A DNA stretch of 64,000 nucleotides from Caballeronia sp. SBC1 (GTDB lineage: Bacteria > Pseudomonadota > Gammaproteobacteria > Burkholderiales > Burkholderiaceae). The stretch spans positions 1,364,001 through 1,428,000 of the forward strand of contig NZ_CP049157.1 in NCBI RefSeq assembly GCF_011493005.1, written 5' to 3'. A program made the position numbers and the translations under genes. Within the stretch, counting starts at the first letter, position 1, and every line of letters starts with the position of its first letter. The notes beneath the pieces were generated by a model. It was not told where the DNA came from and made no database searches. It saw only the letters and a list, made by a program, of their open reading frames with translations. Shown here piece after piece: positions 34,681 through 43,858 of the stretch.

Positions 34681-37250
34681 CACCAGTCCTCCTTGACCGC
34701 GCGCACGGCATCGAGCGACACCGCCTTGCGTCCCGCAATCACCGCTGTTGCACACGACGAGATCAGCATGACAAAGGCCACCGTGCTCACCACATGCCAT
34801 GGGATATGCATCGACATGCTCCAGTGGAACGACTGCGGATTAACGACAAACACCAGGATGAGGCTGATCGCCCAGCCAAGTATGAAGCCGACCGCAATGC
34901 CGAGCGCGGTCAGCATGCCGGCTTCCGCCGCGAGGATTGCGAGCACTTGACGACGCGTCACGCCGACGTGCCGCAACATGCCGAACTCGCGCGCACGAGC
35001 GAGTGTTTGCGCGGAGAACGTGGCCGCCACGCCGAACAGCCCGATCACAATGGCCACCGCTTCCAGCAGGTAGGTCACCGCGAAGCTCCGGTCGAAAATG
35101 GTCAGGGTCCGCGCGCGGATATCGCCCGGTTCGGCGAACTCCATCGCGGCGCCGAAGGGCAGTTTGCGCAGGTTCGCGATGACACCTTCCACACTTGCGC
35201 CACGGTCTACGGTGATGGCGGCGTCGGTGGCGCCCGTGTCTCCCGTGAGGCGCCGATAGTCTGCCAGCCGCAACTGGATCGCGCCCGTTTGCCGCGCGTA
35301 ATCGCGCCACACGCCGGCTACGACGAACGTCCCGCCTTGTGTACCGATAGACAACTTGAGCCGTTGCCCCAGTCTGTATCGATACAAGTCGACCATCGCT
35401 TCCGAGACCCATATGGGCGTCTCGCCATTCTGCAGGGTGGATGGTGGAAGCACCGGGCCAGTCATCTGCATGACGCCGCCCGGGTCGGCTGCATCGATGT
35501 CACGCGCGAGCAGCGCCACGGCGGGACGTGCAGGGTCGAGCGTGAGATGCGACGTGCGGGTGAACGCGGCATGCCTGATGCCGGGCGTCGCGGCGATTGC
35601 CGTTTGTTCACCGGGGCTCAGGCTCGCGGTGTCGCCATTGGCCGCGACTCGAACATACAGATCCGCCGAAAGGAGATGGGTCAGCCATTCATCGACCGAT
35701 ACACGGAAACTCGCGACCATGATCGCCATTGCGACAATCAGCGCAAAGCTGGACAGAACCCCGCCCATGGCGATCGATGCCTGGCCGGGTGCATTGGCAA
35801 GCCGGGCAAGCGCCAGCGTCGTGACGGCGCGCGTACGGCGTTGCGCGCGCCATCGGCTCAGCCCGGTGAACACAATCGCCGTGCAACGCGGCATCAACGC
35901 GATACCACCCACCAGCAGCAACGCGACGGCGAGATAACCGAGAACGGGGATATCGAATAACGGCGGCAGGAGCGCCAGTATTCCCGCGACCGCGAGGCAA
36001 AGCACAGCGGGCCAGGGCGTCGCCAGCCGCGCCAGCGAGCCTTCTTCGCTGCCGGCTTTGAGCGCAGCCGCCGGCCGTGCGCGGGCCGCCTCCAGCGCCG
36101 GGGCGAGACTGCCGAGCACGGACACGCCGATACCCAACGCAAGAAATATGGCGCTCGCAATGGGCTCGAAACTGACGTGAGGCTGCACGCCCGGAAAGTA
36201 GCCGCCGCCCAGATCGCTGCCGAAGAAACGCAGTGCCATGCTTGACAGCGCATAGCCCAGTGCGAGGCCGAGCATGGAGCCGAGCACGCCAAGCAACGCG
36301 CCTTCCCTCAGGATCTGGCGTAGAAGCTGGCCACGCGTATAGCCCAATACGCGAAGCATCGCGAACTGCGCGCGGCGTCGCACAACCGCCAGCGCTTGCG
36401 TTGAAAACACCAGGAACGCGCCGGTGAAAAGCGCCACCAGCGCGAGCACGTTCATGTTGATGCGATAAGCGCGCGAGAGGCGGTCGGTGCGGTTTTCATC
36501 GTCGCGTGTTTCGGCTACAACCAGTTGATTACCAAGCCGCTCTTGCAACTCGCGTTTGAAGCGTTCCCGATCGACGCCGCGTTGCAGTTGCAAGTCGATG
36601 CGCGAGAGTTTTCCTTCAAGTCTGAAACGCCACTGGGCGGCGGCGATATCCATTACCGCAATGCGTTGTCCCGGCCGCGTCCTGACCAAACCACCGGCCA
36701 CCCGAAAACGAATAATCGATGTACCGCTAAGCAGCGCGACGTGGTCACCGGGCGCCGCGTGAAGCCACTGTTGCGCAGCGGGTGAGAGGAAGATGGCGTC
36801 GTCGGAAAGGGTATCGAGCGGACGCTGTGCGGACGGCACGCCGACCAGTTCCGGTGTGATGCGGCTCGCCCTGAAAACGTCGATGCCAAGCACTTTCAAC
36901 GCAGCCGTCTGGCCCGGCACGGTCACGTCCAGATCCAGAACGGGGCTGGCCATAGCTACGCCTCGCGTTGTTGCGAGCCGCGGGTACCAGTTTTCATCGA
37001 AGGTAGGCTGTGCGCCGCGGACCTGCAAGTCGGCCTCGCCGGAAAGACTCTTGGCTGCTGCGGAAAACTCGTTGAATGCAGCACTGTTGATGAGTTGCAC
37101 GGCGTATCCGAGCGCCACGCCCAGCGCGATAGTTGCTATAGCCACAATCGCTCTGGCCGGATGACTTCGCCACTCCGCGCCGAGCAGCCAGCGTGCGAGT
37201 AGCCGGCCGCCTGCAATGCGCTGCGAGGGTTCTGTCGCGGGTCCGCTCAC
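34680..37250 (-). CDS. FtsX-family ABC transporter permease
   Basis: An 856-residue inner-membrane protein with two FtsX/MacB-type permease modules. A first helix lies near residues 30-50, large periplasmic domains follow, and helix clusters stand at about 265-440 and 740-840. ALAVVRRRAQFAMLRVLGYTRGQLLRQI and LARAREFGMLRHVGVTRRQVLAIL are the two cytoplasmic coupling motifs. The start overlaps the end of the ATPase gene by 4 bases. This class moves lipids or lipoproteins or acts as a mechanotransmitter rather than as a nutrient importer. Confidence 0.92.
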   Translation of the reverse strand: MSGPATEPSQRIAGGRLLARWLLGAEWRSHPARAIVAIATIALGVALGYAVQLINSAAFNEFSAAAKSLSGEADLQVRGAQPTFDENWYPRLATTRGVAMASPVLDLDVTVPGQTAALKVLGIDVFRASRITPELVGVPSAQRPLDTLSDDAIFLSPAAQQWLHAAPGDHVALLSGTSIIRFRVAGGLVRTRPGQRIAVMDIAAAQWRFRLEGKLSRIDLQLQRGVDRERFKRELQERLGNQLVVAETRDDENRTDRLSRAYRINMNVLALVALFTGAFLVFSTQALAVVRRRAQFAMLRVLGYTRGQLLRQILREGALLGVLGSMLGLALGYALSSMALRFFGSDLGGGYFPGVQPHVSFEPIASAIFLALGIGVSVLGSLAPALEAARARPAAALKAGSEEGSLARLATPWPAVLCLAVAGILALLPPLFDIPVLGYLAVALLLVGGIALMPRCTAIVFTGLSRWRAQRRTRAVTTLALARLANAPGQASIAMGGVLSSFALIVAMAIMVASFRVSVDEWLTHLLSADLYVRVAANGDTASLSPGEQTAIAATPGIRHAAFTRTSHLTLDPARPAVALLARDIDAADPGGVMQMTGPVLPPSTLQNGETPIWVSEAMVDLYRYRLGQRLKLSIGTQGGTFVVAGVWRDYARQTGAIQLRLADYRRLTGDTGATDAAITVDRGASVEGVIANLRKLPFGAAMEFAEPGDIRARTLTIFDRSFAVTYLLEAVAIVIGLFGVAATFSAQTLARAREFGMLRHVGVTRRQVLAILAAEAGMLTALGIAVGFILGWAISLILVFVVNPQSFHWSMSMHIPWHVVSTVAFVMLISSCATAVIAGRKAVSLDAVRAVKEDW

Positions 37251-37954
37251 TGACGTTCACCAGCGGACTGCGCGGGTTGCGTCGCATGCAGGCCGTGCTC
37301 GCTCAGAACGAGTATCCGGTCCGCGCTTGCTGCTGCCGCCATGGAGTGCGTGACCATGATGGCAGCAGCGCCGTTCGCCTTGATCTCCGCGCGGAATAAC
37401 AAGAGCACTTCGTGCGCGGTCTCAGGGTCCAGGTTGCCGGTTGGTTCGTCAGCCAGGATCAGCGTGGGCCGATGCACAAGCGCGCGAGCGATTGCTACAC
37501 GCTGCAGCTCCCCACCCGATAGCTGCCGTGGGAAGTCGTCACCACGGCCACCCAAGCCAACGGCTTCCAGCAAGTCGAGCGCGCGGGCCGGTGGCGTGTC
37601 GTTGAGCAATAGCGGCAGCGCGACATTTTGAACCAGCGTGAGATGGGGCAGGACGTGAAATGCCTGGAAGACAAAGCCGAGCTTTTGGCGCCGAAGGCGA
37701 GTGGCTGCGTTATCGTCGAGACTGGAAATTGCCGTGCCGTCGATCAGCACTTCGCCGCTGTCGGCTTGATCGAGGCCCGCGATCAGGTTCAAAAGCGTCG
37801 ACTTGCCGACGCCCGAATCACCCATGATCGCGACGAATTCCCCGGGATCGAGCGTGAAGTCGAGGCTTGCCAGCAGCACGCGGCCAGCGCCGTATGCCTT
37901 ACTCAAGCCGCGACATTCAAGCGCGGGGGGAACACCGTTATTGCTAAAAGTCAT
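37247..37954 (-). CDS. ABC transporter ATP-binding protein (LolD/MacB-type)
   Basis: A 235-residue ATPase that pairs with the FtsX-like permease. It shows Walker A GDSGVGKST, signature LSGGELQR, Walker B LILADEP with the TGNLDPETA that marks the LolD/MacB/FtsE group, and the switch VTHS. The ATG at 37954 gives the standard family N-terminus; the frame extends to 38056 with no ribosome site. First gene of the three-gene AttEFGH-like operon. Confidence 0.92.
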   Translation of the reverse strand: MTFSNNGVPPALECRGLSKAYGAGRVLLASLDFTLDPGEFVAIMGDSGVGKSTLLNLIAGLDQADSGEVLIDGTAISSLDDNAATRLRRQKLGFVFQAFHVLPHLTLVQNVALPLLLNDTPPARALDLLEAVGLGGRGDDFPRQLSGGELQRVAIARALVHRPTLILADEPTGNLDPETAHEVLLLFRAEIKANGAAAIMVTHSMAAAASADRILVLSEHGLHATQPAQSAGERQ

Positions 37955-38086
37955 GAGGATCGGGTTGTCAGTGAGTTGAACTGGCTTGAGGTCCTCCACT
38001 GTGACAGAGAAGTGCTGCACGCGTGCAAGGTACGCCCAAGGCAGACCACTCCTCAAGCGTTCAATTCCGCCAACCCTGACCTCCCT

Positions 38087-38878
38087 TTAGCGTGCGAGCT
38101 TCTCGACATGAAACGCCGCCGTCTCGTAAGGAACCGTGACCACGTCCTTACCCGCGAGCAGCGGTTCACCCGCGATCAACGCCTTGACCTCGTTATCGAT
38201 CTTCTCGCGCTCGTCGGCGCCCAGCGCGGCAACAAAGCTTGTGGAGCGCACTCTGTTCAGGATCACGTCATCGGGTGAGCCGGTATGACCGACGCTGAAA
38301 TGGTGTTCATTGAGCGGGCCAAAACCGTCGAAGGGAAACGCGGCTCGCCACGCACCCGTGTAATAACGCGGCGTATCGCCTTCGACCCGATTCACGATCG
38401 CGTCGAGCCGGGCGACCCACGGAACATTGGCATCGCGCAAATTCCAGATCAGGCCGAGCTTGCCACCCGGTTTCAAGACCCGAAGAATTTCCGTAAGCGC
38501 GGCGTGGGTCGAGAACCAATGGAATGATTGCGCGCAGACCACTGCATCAACCGATGCATCAGGAAGCGGGATCGAATCGGCCGTGCCGGCGTATGTCTCC
38601 ACTTGCGGGAGCGCTGCGGACAACTTGCCGAGCATCGCGGCCACGGGCTCGACCGCGATCACCTTGGCGCCCGTGCCGATCAAACGCGGCGTAAATTTTC
38701 CCGTGCCCGCGCCGAGATCCACAACGGTCGTTCCGGCGCGAAGCCCGAGCTGATCACGTAACCAGTCCGCGATCTCCGGCGGATAGTCCGGCCGGCCGCG
38801 CACATAAGTGTCCGCCGTTTCTGTTGTCGCGTATCCGTCTGCCGCGGCGTGATGCACGCCCTGTATTGCCTTGTTCAT
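38087..38878 (-). CDS. Class I SAM-dependent methyltransferase (UbiE/COQ5-like)
   Basis: A 263-residue cytosolic methyltransferase. Motif I is TTVVDLGAGTGKFTPRL near residue 48, VIAVEPVAAML is the acidic loop, and DAVVCAQSFHWF the post-II block. Two ATGs (38881 and 38878) follow an AGGAG; the second has the better spacing. It is separated from the LptD paralog by 164 bp, so it may or may not share that transcript. Substrate unknown. Confidence 0.9.
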   Translation of the reverse strand: MNKAIQGVHHAAADGYATTETADTYVRGRPDYPPEIADWLRDQLGLRAGTTVVDLGAGTGKFTPRLIGTGAKVIAVEPVAAMLGKLSAALPQVETYAGTADSIPLPDASVDAVVCAQSFHWFSTHAALTEILRVLKPGGKLGLIWNLRDANVPWVARLDAIVNRVEGDTPRYYTGAWRAAFPFDGFGPLNEHHFSVGHTGSPDDVILNRVRSTSFVAALGADEREKIDNEVKALIAGEPLLAGKDVVTVPYETAAFHVEKLAR

Positions 38879-39042
38879 CATGCACTCCTGCTTGCTGGAT
38901 TTATCTCGTTCGATAACCCCGTACGACGTCACGTCTGATCGATCCCCGTGCAGCGCCGTCCGGAAACTGGAGACAGGATAAGCAATCGCGGCGTGAATTG
39001 CCATGCGTGCCAACATCATTTCAGCATGGCCATGGTCCATTG

Positions 39043-41388
39043 TTATTCGTAGTTCGAGAACCGCGACTCGGGCTCAGGCGGCGCAGGCAATGGCGTATAG
39101 CCTGGAATGCTTGCCCGGAATTGCTCGGCCAATCCGTTGTCGATCTTCGTCAGTCCCTTTAGCTGAAGCTGCAACAGGACGCGAGTAGCGCTGCTGGAGG
39201 CAGTCGTCGACGTGGAAATATTCGTATATTTTTGCACTGCAAAGCTGAGCGCCCAGCAATCAGCGTCGTACTGAATGCCGAGCAATCCCGCCACCAGACG
39301 ATGAGCGACCATGTCGTAGTTGGCCTGGCCGACCGCGTAAAGCTTGCGGCTGAGCGGCCATTGACCGGAGGCCACGATCTGGTTTTCTGCCTCGTTGTCC
39401 AGGTCCTCATCGGCACGGGTATATCGGTAAGCAAGACTGACTACTTCCCTATCTCCTGGTTTCCAGGTGAAGCCGGAGGTACCCTGGTCAAGCTGGTTGC
39501 GTTGCTCGTCATACTGGACCGCTTGCTCGGTCGTAAAGCCCGGGCCTATCTTGAGCGATGCCCCGACAATGACGTCGCTGCCGCGAATGTCGGTCACGGC
39601 CGCACCCGGATCCAGCGTCACTTGCGGATTGGTGAAATAGTATTGTTGCGCCACAACGAAGCGGGCTCGTTCATCACCGGTCGCCTGGTTGATGAAGCGG
39701 GTCGTAATGGCAGCCGTGACACGGTTCAGGTCCGCAACACGGTCGCCGCCAACGAAGGTGTTGTCGGTGAAAATCTGGGCCAGTCCAAAGTCCTCCTCGC
39801 CTGTGTCGAAGACTGGTGCGAACGTCTGGTTCCGGTAGGGTGTATAGACGTAGTACAGCCGCGGTTCCAGCGTCTGGATATAGTCGGTTCCGAACAGGCG
39901 AATGCTGCGTTCGAATATGAGCCCCGAGTCCACGCTGAGTGTGGGCACATTGAACGAAAAGCTCTTCGGCTGTCCCGTTGGCGCCGTGCTTCCGATCGAG
40001 GACAGGTCATAGGCCACGTAATGCCACTGAACCTTTGGCGTGATGAACCATCCGGGTCCGGACAACGGATAGCTGACGTAGGGATTGAACGTGAAACGGC
40101 TGCCTTCCGTGGAGTCCGCCGTGGAAATGGTGAAGCGCGTGGCGTCAGCCTCGGCGCCGAAATCAAATCCCCCTGCGTTGTACTGATTGTATTTAACGTC
40201 CACTTCGGGCGCACGATTGTAGGGCGGCGCCGTACTGAACGATTGCCAGCGCTGCACCCGCGCCACCACCGACCATGGACCGTTGTTGTACGTTACCCCG
40301 GCCTCCTGCTGGAAGATGTCCTGCCCATTGACCAGCGACGCGGTATTCGAAGCCAGGTCCGTTGTGACGTTGACGTCCGACACCTGTGAATAGTTAACAT
40401 AGGCAGCCAACCCGCCGCCGAAGTTCTGGTTGTGCACGATGTTGATCGAATAACGGTTGGTCTTGGTCAGGGCGTCGTCGGGCAGATAGGCAATGGTCAC
40501 CGAACCCGAATAGGTAGGCGACAAATAGCGGTAATTCGTTGTCAGCATGGCGCCGCGTTTGGACATGTAGCGCGGTGTCACCGTCAGGTCGTAGTTCGGC
40601 GCAATATTGAAATAATACGGGACGGTGAGGTCGAATCCATTCGTCGAACTCAGCGAGAAAGTTGGCGGTAGAAAGCCGCTCTGGCGAGCGTTGGACAACG
40701 GAAACGACAACCACGGACTCGCGAAGATGGGCACGCCCTGGAAGAACAGCACGCCATTGTGAGCAACGCCTTCGTTCGACCCTTGGTCCATGTCAAAACT
40801 TGCCGCCTTGAGGTACCAGGCCGGATCGGTTTCGCACTGGCACGCGGTGTACGTGCCGTGATGTATGACTGAACGTTCGTTGTCGATCAGGTCGATGCTG
40901 TCTGCGCTACCCGAGCCACCCGTCAGATTGAAGTGATAGGTCGGCGTGGTCATGGTGCCCTCGTTGGCCTCGACATGCATATGCGCCTCGGGGCCGACAA
41001 AGACGTCGTATTTGTCGACCACGTGCACATGGCCGTAAGCATCGACCACATTACGGTCCATGTCGTAGTGAACGGCGTCGCCTTTGACAATCGTAGTGTC
41101 GCGCCGAAGCTCTCCATGGCCCTTGAGCGACATGTCGCGGTCTTCGTCGCCGTCTGCCGCATCGCCAATGCCGAATACGGCCGGAGATGTATTTGCCGGC
41201 AACGGATGCTCGGTCATTTCAGGTGCGAGTCGAAGACCCCAGGGCGGATCGATCGATTCCGCCTGAGCCGCCGCGCCGCTCAATTGCGCGCGTGCGGGCG
41301 AAGGTGTGAGGAACATGACGATCGCCGCTGCGACGGCGATCTGACGCATGCACGGCGTGAATCCAATGGGCGTATCTGCGGACGGCAC
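39043..41388 (-). CDS. lptD: LPS-assembly protein LptD paralog
   Basis: A 781-residue outer-membrane LPS translocon. After a signal peptide (cut near SPARAQ) comes PPWGLRLAPEM, then the OstA/LptA-like jellyroll (LKGHGELRRDTTIVKGDAVHYD, about residues 88-200), the conserved TYTACQCETDPAWY and GVLFFQGVPIFASPWLSFPL, then the OstA_C beta-barrel. The start is a GTG 3 bp after the BamA stop; an ATG 13 codons later is the alternative. The usual neighbours surA and pdxA are absent and a BamA gene lies directly upstream, so I take it to be a second copy beside a canonical lptD elsewhere. Confidence 0.9.
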   Translation of the reverse strand: MPSADTPIGFTPCMRQIAVAAAIVMFLTPSPARAQLSGAAAQAESIDPPWGLRLAPEMTEHPLPANTSPAVFGIGDAADGDEDRDMSLKGHGELRRDTTIVKGDAVHYDMDRNVVDAYGHVHVVDKYDVFVGPEAHMHVEANEGTMTTPTYHFNLTGGSGSADSIDLIDNERSVIHHGTYTACQCETDPAWYLKAASFDMDQGSNEGVAHNGVLFFQGVPIFASPWLSFPLSNARQSGFLPPTFSLSSTNGFDLTVPYYFNIAPNYDLTVTPRYMSKRGAMLTTNYRYLSPTYSGSVTIAYLPDDALTKTNRYSINIVHNQNFGGGLAAYVNYSQVSDVNVTTDLASNTASLVNGQDIFQQEAGVTYNNGPWSVVARVQRWQSFSTAPPYNRAPEVDVKYNQYNAGGFDFGAEADATRFTISTADSTEGSRFTFNPYVSYPLSGPGWFITPKVQWHYVAYDLSSIGSTAPTGQPKSFSFNVPTLSVDSGLIFERSIRLFGTDYIQTLEPRLYYVYTPYRNQTFAPVFDTGEEDFGLAQIFTDNTFVGGDRVADLNRVTAAITTRFINQATGDERARFVVAQQYYFTNPQVTLDPGAAVTDIRGSDVIVGASLKIGPGFTTEQAVQYDEQRNQLDQGTSGFTWKPGDREVVSLAYRYTRADEDLDNEAENQIVASGQWPLSRKLYAVGQANYDMVAHRLVAGLLGIQYDADCWALSFAVQKYTNISTSTTASSSATRVLLQLQLKGLTKIDNGLAEQFRASIPGYTPLPAPPEPESRFSNYE

Positions 41389-41391
41389 GGG

Positions 41392-43725
41392 TTAGAACGA
41401 CGTGCCGATCTGGAACTGGAACTTTTGGTATTGGTCTCCTGCGTGCCTCACGATCGGGAAACCGAGGTCCAGCTTGAGTGGCCCGATCGGGGATATCCAC
41501 TCAAGTCCCGCACCATAGCTGTAGCGCAGGCCGTTGGCGCCCACGCTGCTGCCCTCGTCGCCCCAGACGTTGCCGCCGTCCACAAAGGTAAACACGCGCA
41601 GGGTCCGGTCGTATCCCGTACCCGGCAGGGGGACGGTCATTTCTATGTTCCCGACGATCATCTTTGACCCGCCGATCGGGTCGTTGGTGGTGACGTCGCG
41701 CGGTCCGAGCGAACCGGACTCGTAGCCCAGCACAGAGCCAATACCGCCTCCGTAGTAGTTCTTGAAGATCGGATAGGCGTCTCCGTGTATGCCGTGACCA
41801 TAGCCCGCCTGGAAATTCAGGCCGAGAATAAACCCTCTGGCGGGTGTGTAATAGTACTGAGCCTGGACATCTGATTTGTAGTACTGGGTATTTCCTGCTG
41901 GCGTTCCCAGCTCACCGTTGGCCTGGAGAAAATAGCCCTTGCTCGGTATCAAAGCGCTGTCGCGTGCGTCGTGGGACCAGCCGACAGTCAGCGGAACGTT
42001 ATTTACCACGCGTCCGAACTCAGCCACATAATCCAGGTAGCTTTGTGGCGTCGACGAGTCCGTGTTAAAGCGGTCCTGTTCGAAACCAATACCAAAATAG
42101 ACCATGTCCGTTTCGGAGAAGGGTATGCCGAACTTCATATCCGCGCCTATCGATGTAATTCTAAAACTCGAGTCGCTGAAGTTGTAAAGCGGATACGTGG
42201 TCCTGTAATACATGTCAGTGATGCGCTTGATACCGTCGATCGTAAAATAGGGATCGGTTTGCGTCACCGACAAAGTCCGGTACGTCGTAGCGGTATTCAC
42301 GTTCAGCGCGAGCGTTGTTCCAGAGCCGAACACGTTGTCCTGCGATACCCCGGCTGACAGCACGACCTTGTCGCTCGAATCATAGCCGGCGCCCAACGTG
42401 ATCGCACCCGTTGGTTTCTCTTCCACCTTTACGTTTATGTCGACCTCGTCGGTGGTGCCGGGAACAGGGACAGTGGTTATATCCGTGTTCGTAAAATATC
42501 CGAGACGATCGATCCGCTCCTTCGAGAGCTTCACGCGGCTGCTGTCGAACCACGAGCTTTCCATCTGCCGCATTTCACGGCGTATCACCTCGTCGCGTGT
42601 GCGGGTGTTGCCTTCAATGTTCACGCGGCGCACATACACGCGCTTTCCCGGCTCGACCTGCAACGTCAACGCGACCGTATGATGAATTTGGTCGATCTCC
42701 GGCTGGGCATTGACCTGCGCGAACGCGTAGCCATACTCCCCCAGTTTGTCGACCAAGCCCTGGGTCGTGGCTTGCAATTTTTCTGCCGAGAAACGCTCGC
42801 CCGCTTGGATTGACACGAGCTTTTGCAACTCAGCGTTGCGATCGAGCAGATTGCCGCCAAGCCGTATGCTCGAAATGGTGTACGGCTCACCCTCGTGAAT
42901 GGTGATCGTCAGGTACATGTCCTTCTTGTCGGGAGAGATCGACACTTGCGTGGAGTCAATATTGAACTCAAGATAACCACGGTTCAAGTAATACGAGCGC
43001 ACTTTTTCCAGATCCCCTGTGAGCTTGTCCTTCGCGTAGAGGTCGTTCTTCGTGTACCAGGAGAACCAGTTAGGGGTCGATAACTGCATTTCGTCGAGTA
43101 GTGTCGACGAGCTTGCAATGTGATTGCCCAGGAAGTTGATCTGGCGGATTTTCGCGCTGGGACCTTCCGCTACCGAGAACAGGATGGATACCCGGTTACG
43201 GTCGATCGGCGTGACCGTGGTGGTCACCTCGGCAGCGTAATAACCGCGAGTCAGGTATTGGCGTTTCAGTTCCTGTTCGGCTTTGCTGACAAGTGCCTTG
43301 TCGTATGTGCTGCCCTGCGAAAGGCCGACTGAATGCAACGCCTTGGTGAGATTGTCCTTGTCGAACTCGTGGATACCGGCAAAGTCGATTGCCGACACCG
43401 CGGCACGCTCCTGTACTTTTACAATGACCACATTCCCTTGCGTCTCGACCTGGACGTTGTCGAAGAAGCCGGTTGCATAGAGGGCGCGGATGGTTTCCGA
43501 CGCTTTGTCGTCCGTGAAAACATCTCCTCGTTTGAGCGGGACGTAGGCGAAGACCGAACTGGGCTCGATGCGTTGCAGTCCCTCTATCTGTATGTCCTTG
43601 ATGACAAAACTGCTGGTCGCCGCATAGACGCTCGGTGCGAGGAGCAAGTTCAATGCGATGGCAACGGCTGAGTGAGCGGTGCGGAAGGTTCGGAAAGGTC
43701 GGAAAGTTCGGAAATTGAATTTCAT
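41392..43725 (-). CDS. bamA: BamA paralog, outer-membrane beta-barrel assembly protein
   Basis: A 777-residue Omp85 protein of full BamA length. A signal peptide ends near VYAA; five POTRA domains follow (first one SSFVIKDIQIEGLQRIEPSSVFAYVP), then a barrel from about residue 425 ending in Phe. Overall it is close to Burkholderia BamA. In extracellular loop 6 the near-invariant VRGF/Y reads VLGY: Leu666, codon CTG at 41728-41730. The normal flank (rseP before, skp and lpxD after) is missing. It is followed within 3 bp by LptD and preceded by a small unknown gene. Most likely an accessory BamA with specialised clients. Confidence 0.92.
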   Translation of the reverse strand: MKFNFRTFRPFRTFRTAHSAVAIALNLLLAPSVYAATSSFVIKDIQIEGLQRIEPSSVFAYVPLKRGDVFTDDKASETIRALYATGFFDNVQVETQGNVVIVKVQERAAVSAIDFAGIHEFDKDNLTKALHSVGLSQGSTYDKALVSKAEQELKRQYLTRGYYAAEVTTTVTPIDRNRVSILFSVAEGPSAKIRQINFLGNHIASSSTLLDEMQLSTPNWFSWYTKNDLYAKDKLTGDLEKVRSYYLNRGYLEFNIDSTQVSISPDKKDMYLTITIHEGEPYTISSIRLGGNLLDRNAELQKLVSIQAGERFSAEKLQATTQGLVDKLGEYGYAFAQVNAQPEIDQIHHTVALTLQVEPGKRVYVRRVNIEGNTRTRDEVIRREMRQMESSWFDSSRVKLSKERIDRLGYFTNTDITTVPVPGTTDEVDINVKVEEKPTGAITLGAGYDSSDKVVLSAGVSQDNVFGSGTTLALNVNTATTYRTLSVTQTDPYFTIDGIKRITDMYYRTTYPLYNFSDSSFRITSIGADMKFGIPFSETDMVYFGIGFEQDRFNTDSSTPQSYLDYVAEFGRVVNNVPLTVGWSHDARDSALIPSKGYFLQANGELGTPAGNTQYYKSDVQAQYYYTPARGFILGLNFQAGYGHGIHGDAYPIFKNYYGGGIGSVLGYESGSLGPRDVTTNDPIGGSKMIVGNIEMTVPLPGTGYDRTLRVFTFVDGGNVWGDEGSSVGANGLRYSYGAGLEWISPIGPLKLDLGFPIVRHAGDQYQKFQFQIGTSF
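43683..43718 (-). repeat. Four 9-bp repeats in the BamA signal-peptide region
   Basis: Four near-identical 9-bp units lie end to end: GGAAGGTTC, GGAAAGGTC, GGAAAGTTC, GGAAATTGA on the + strand. On the coding strand they give a repeated Phe-Arg-Thr/Pro pattern in residues 4-14, making an unusually basic and aromatic n-region. Unit changes would keep the frame. Confidence 0.7.
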
Positions 43726-43858
43726 TTGATGTACTTGACGAGCATATCGGCCCGAATGTGTTGCTTTGCTTTTGCGCGTCGTATCGGACGTGATCGGTGC
43801 CGTGCCCGGCCGGGACTTGCGTCGTCTGGCCGCTCAGGAATTGCGTTGCACTAGCCGG

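Noticed and set aside
34794..35960. 388-codon + strand frame
   Set aside because: Antisense of the FtsX-type permease gene; no recognisable protein features.
39232..40389. 385-codon + strand frame
   Set aside because: Antisense of the LptD paralog, which has continuous family motifs.
39043..41388. Loss of the paired C-terminal cysteines in LptD as a sign of altered function
   Set aside because: Without an alignment to the canonical copy of the same genus the single Cys in DADCW cannot be called abnormal.
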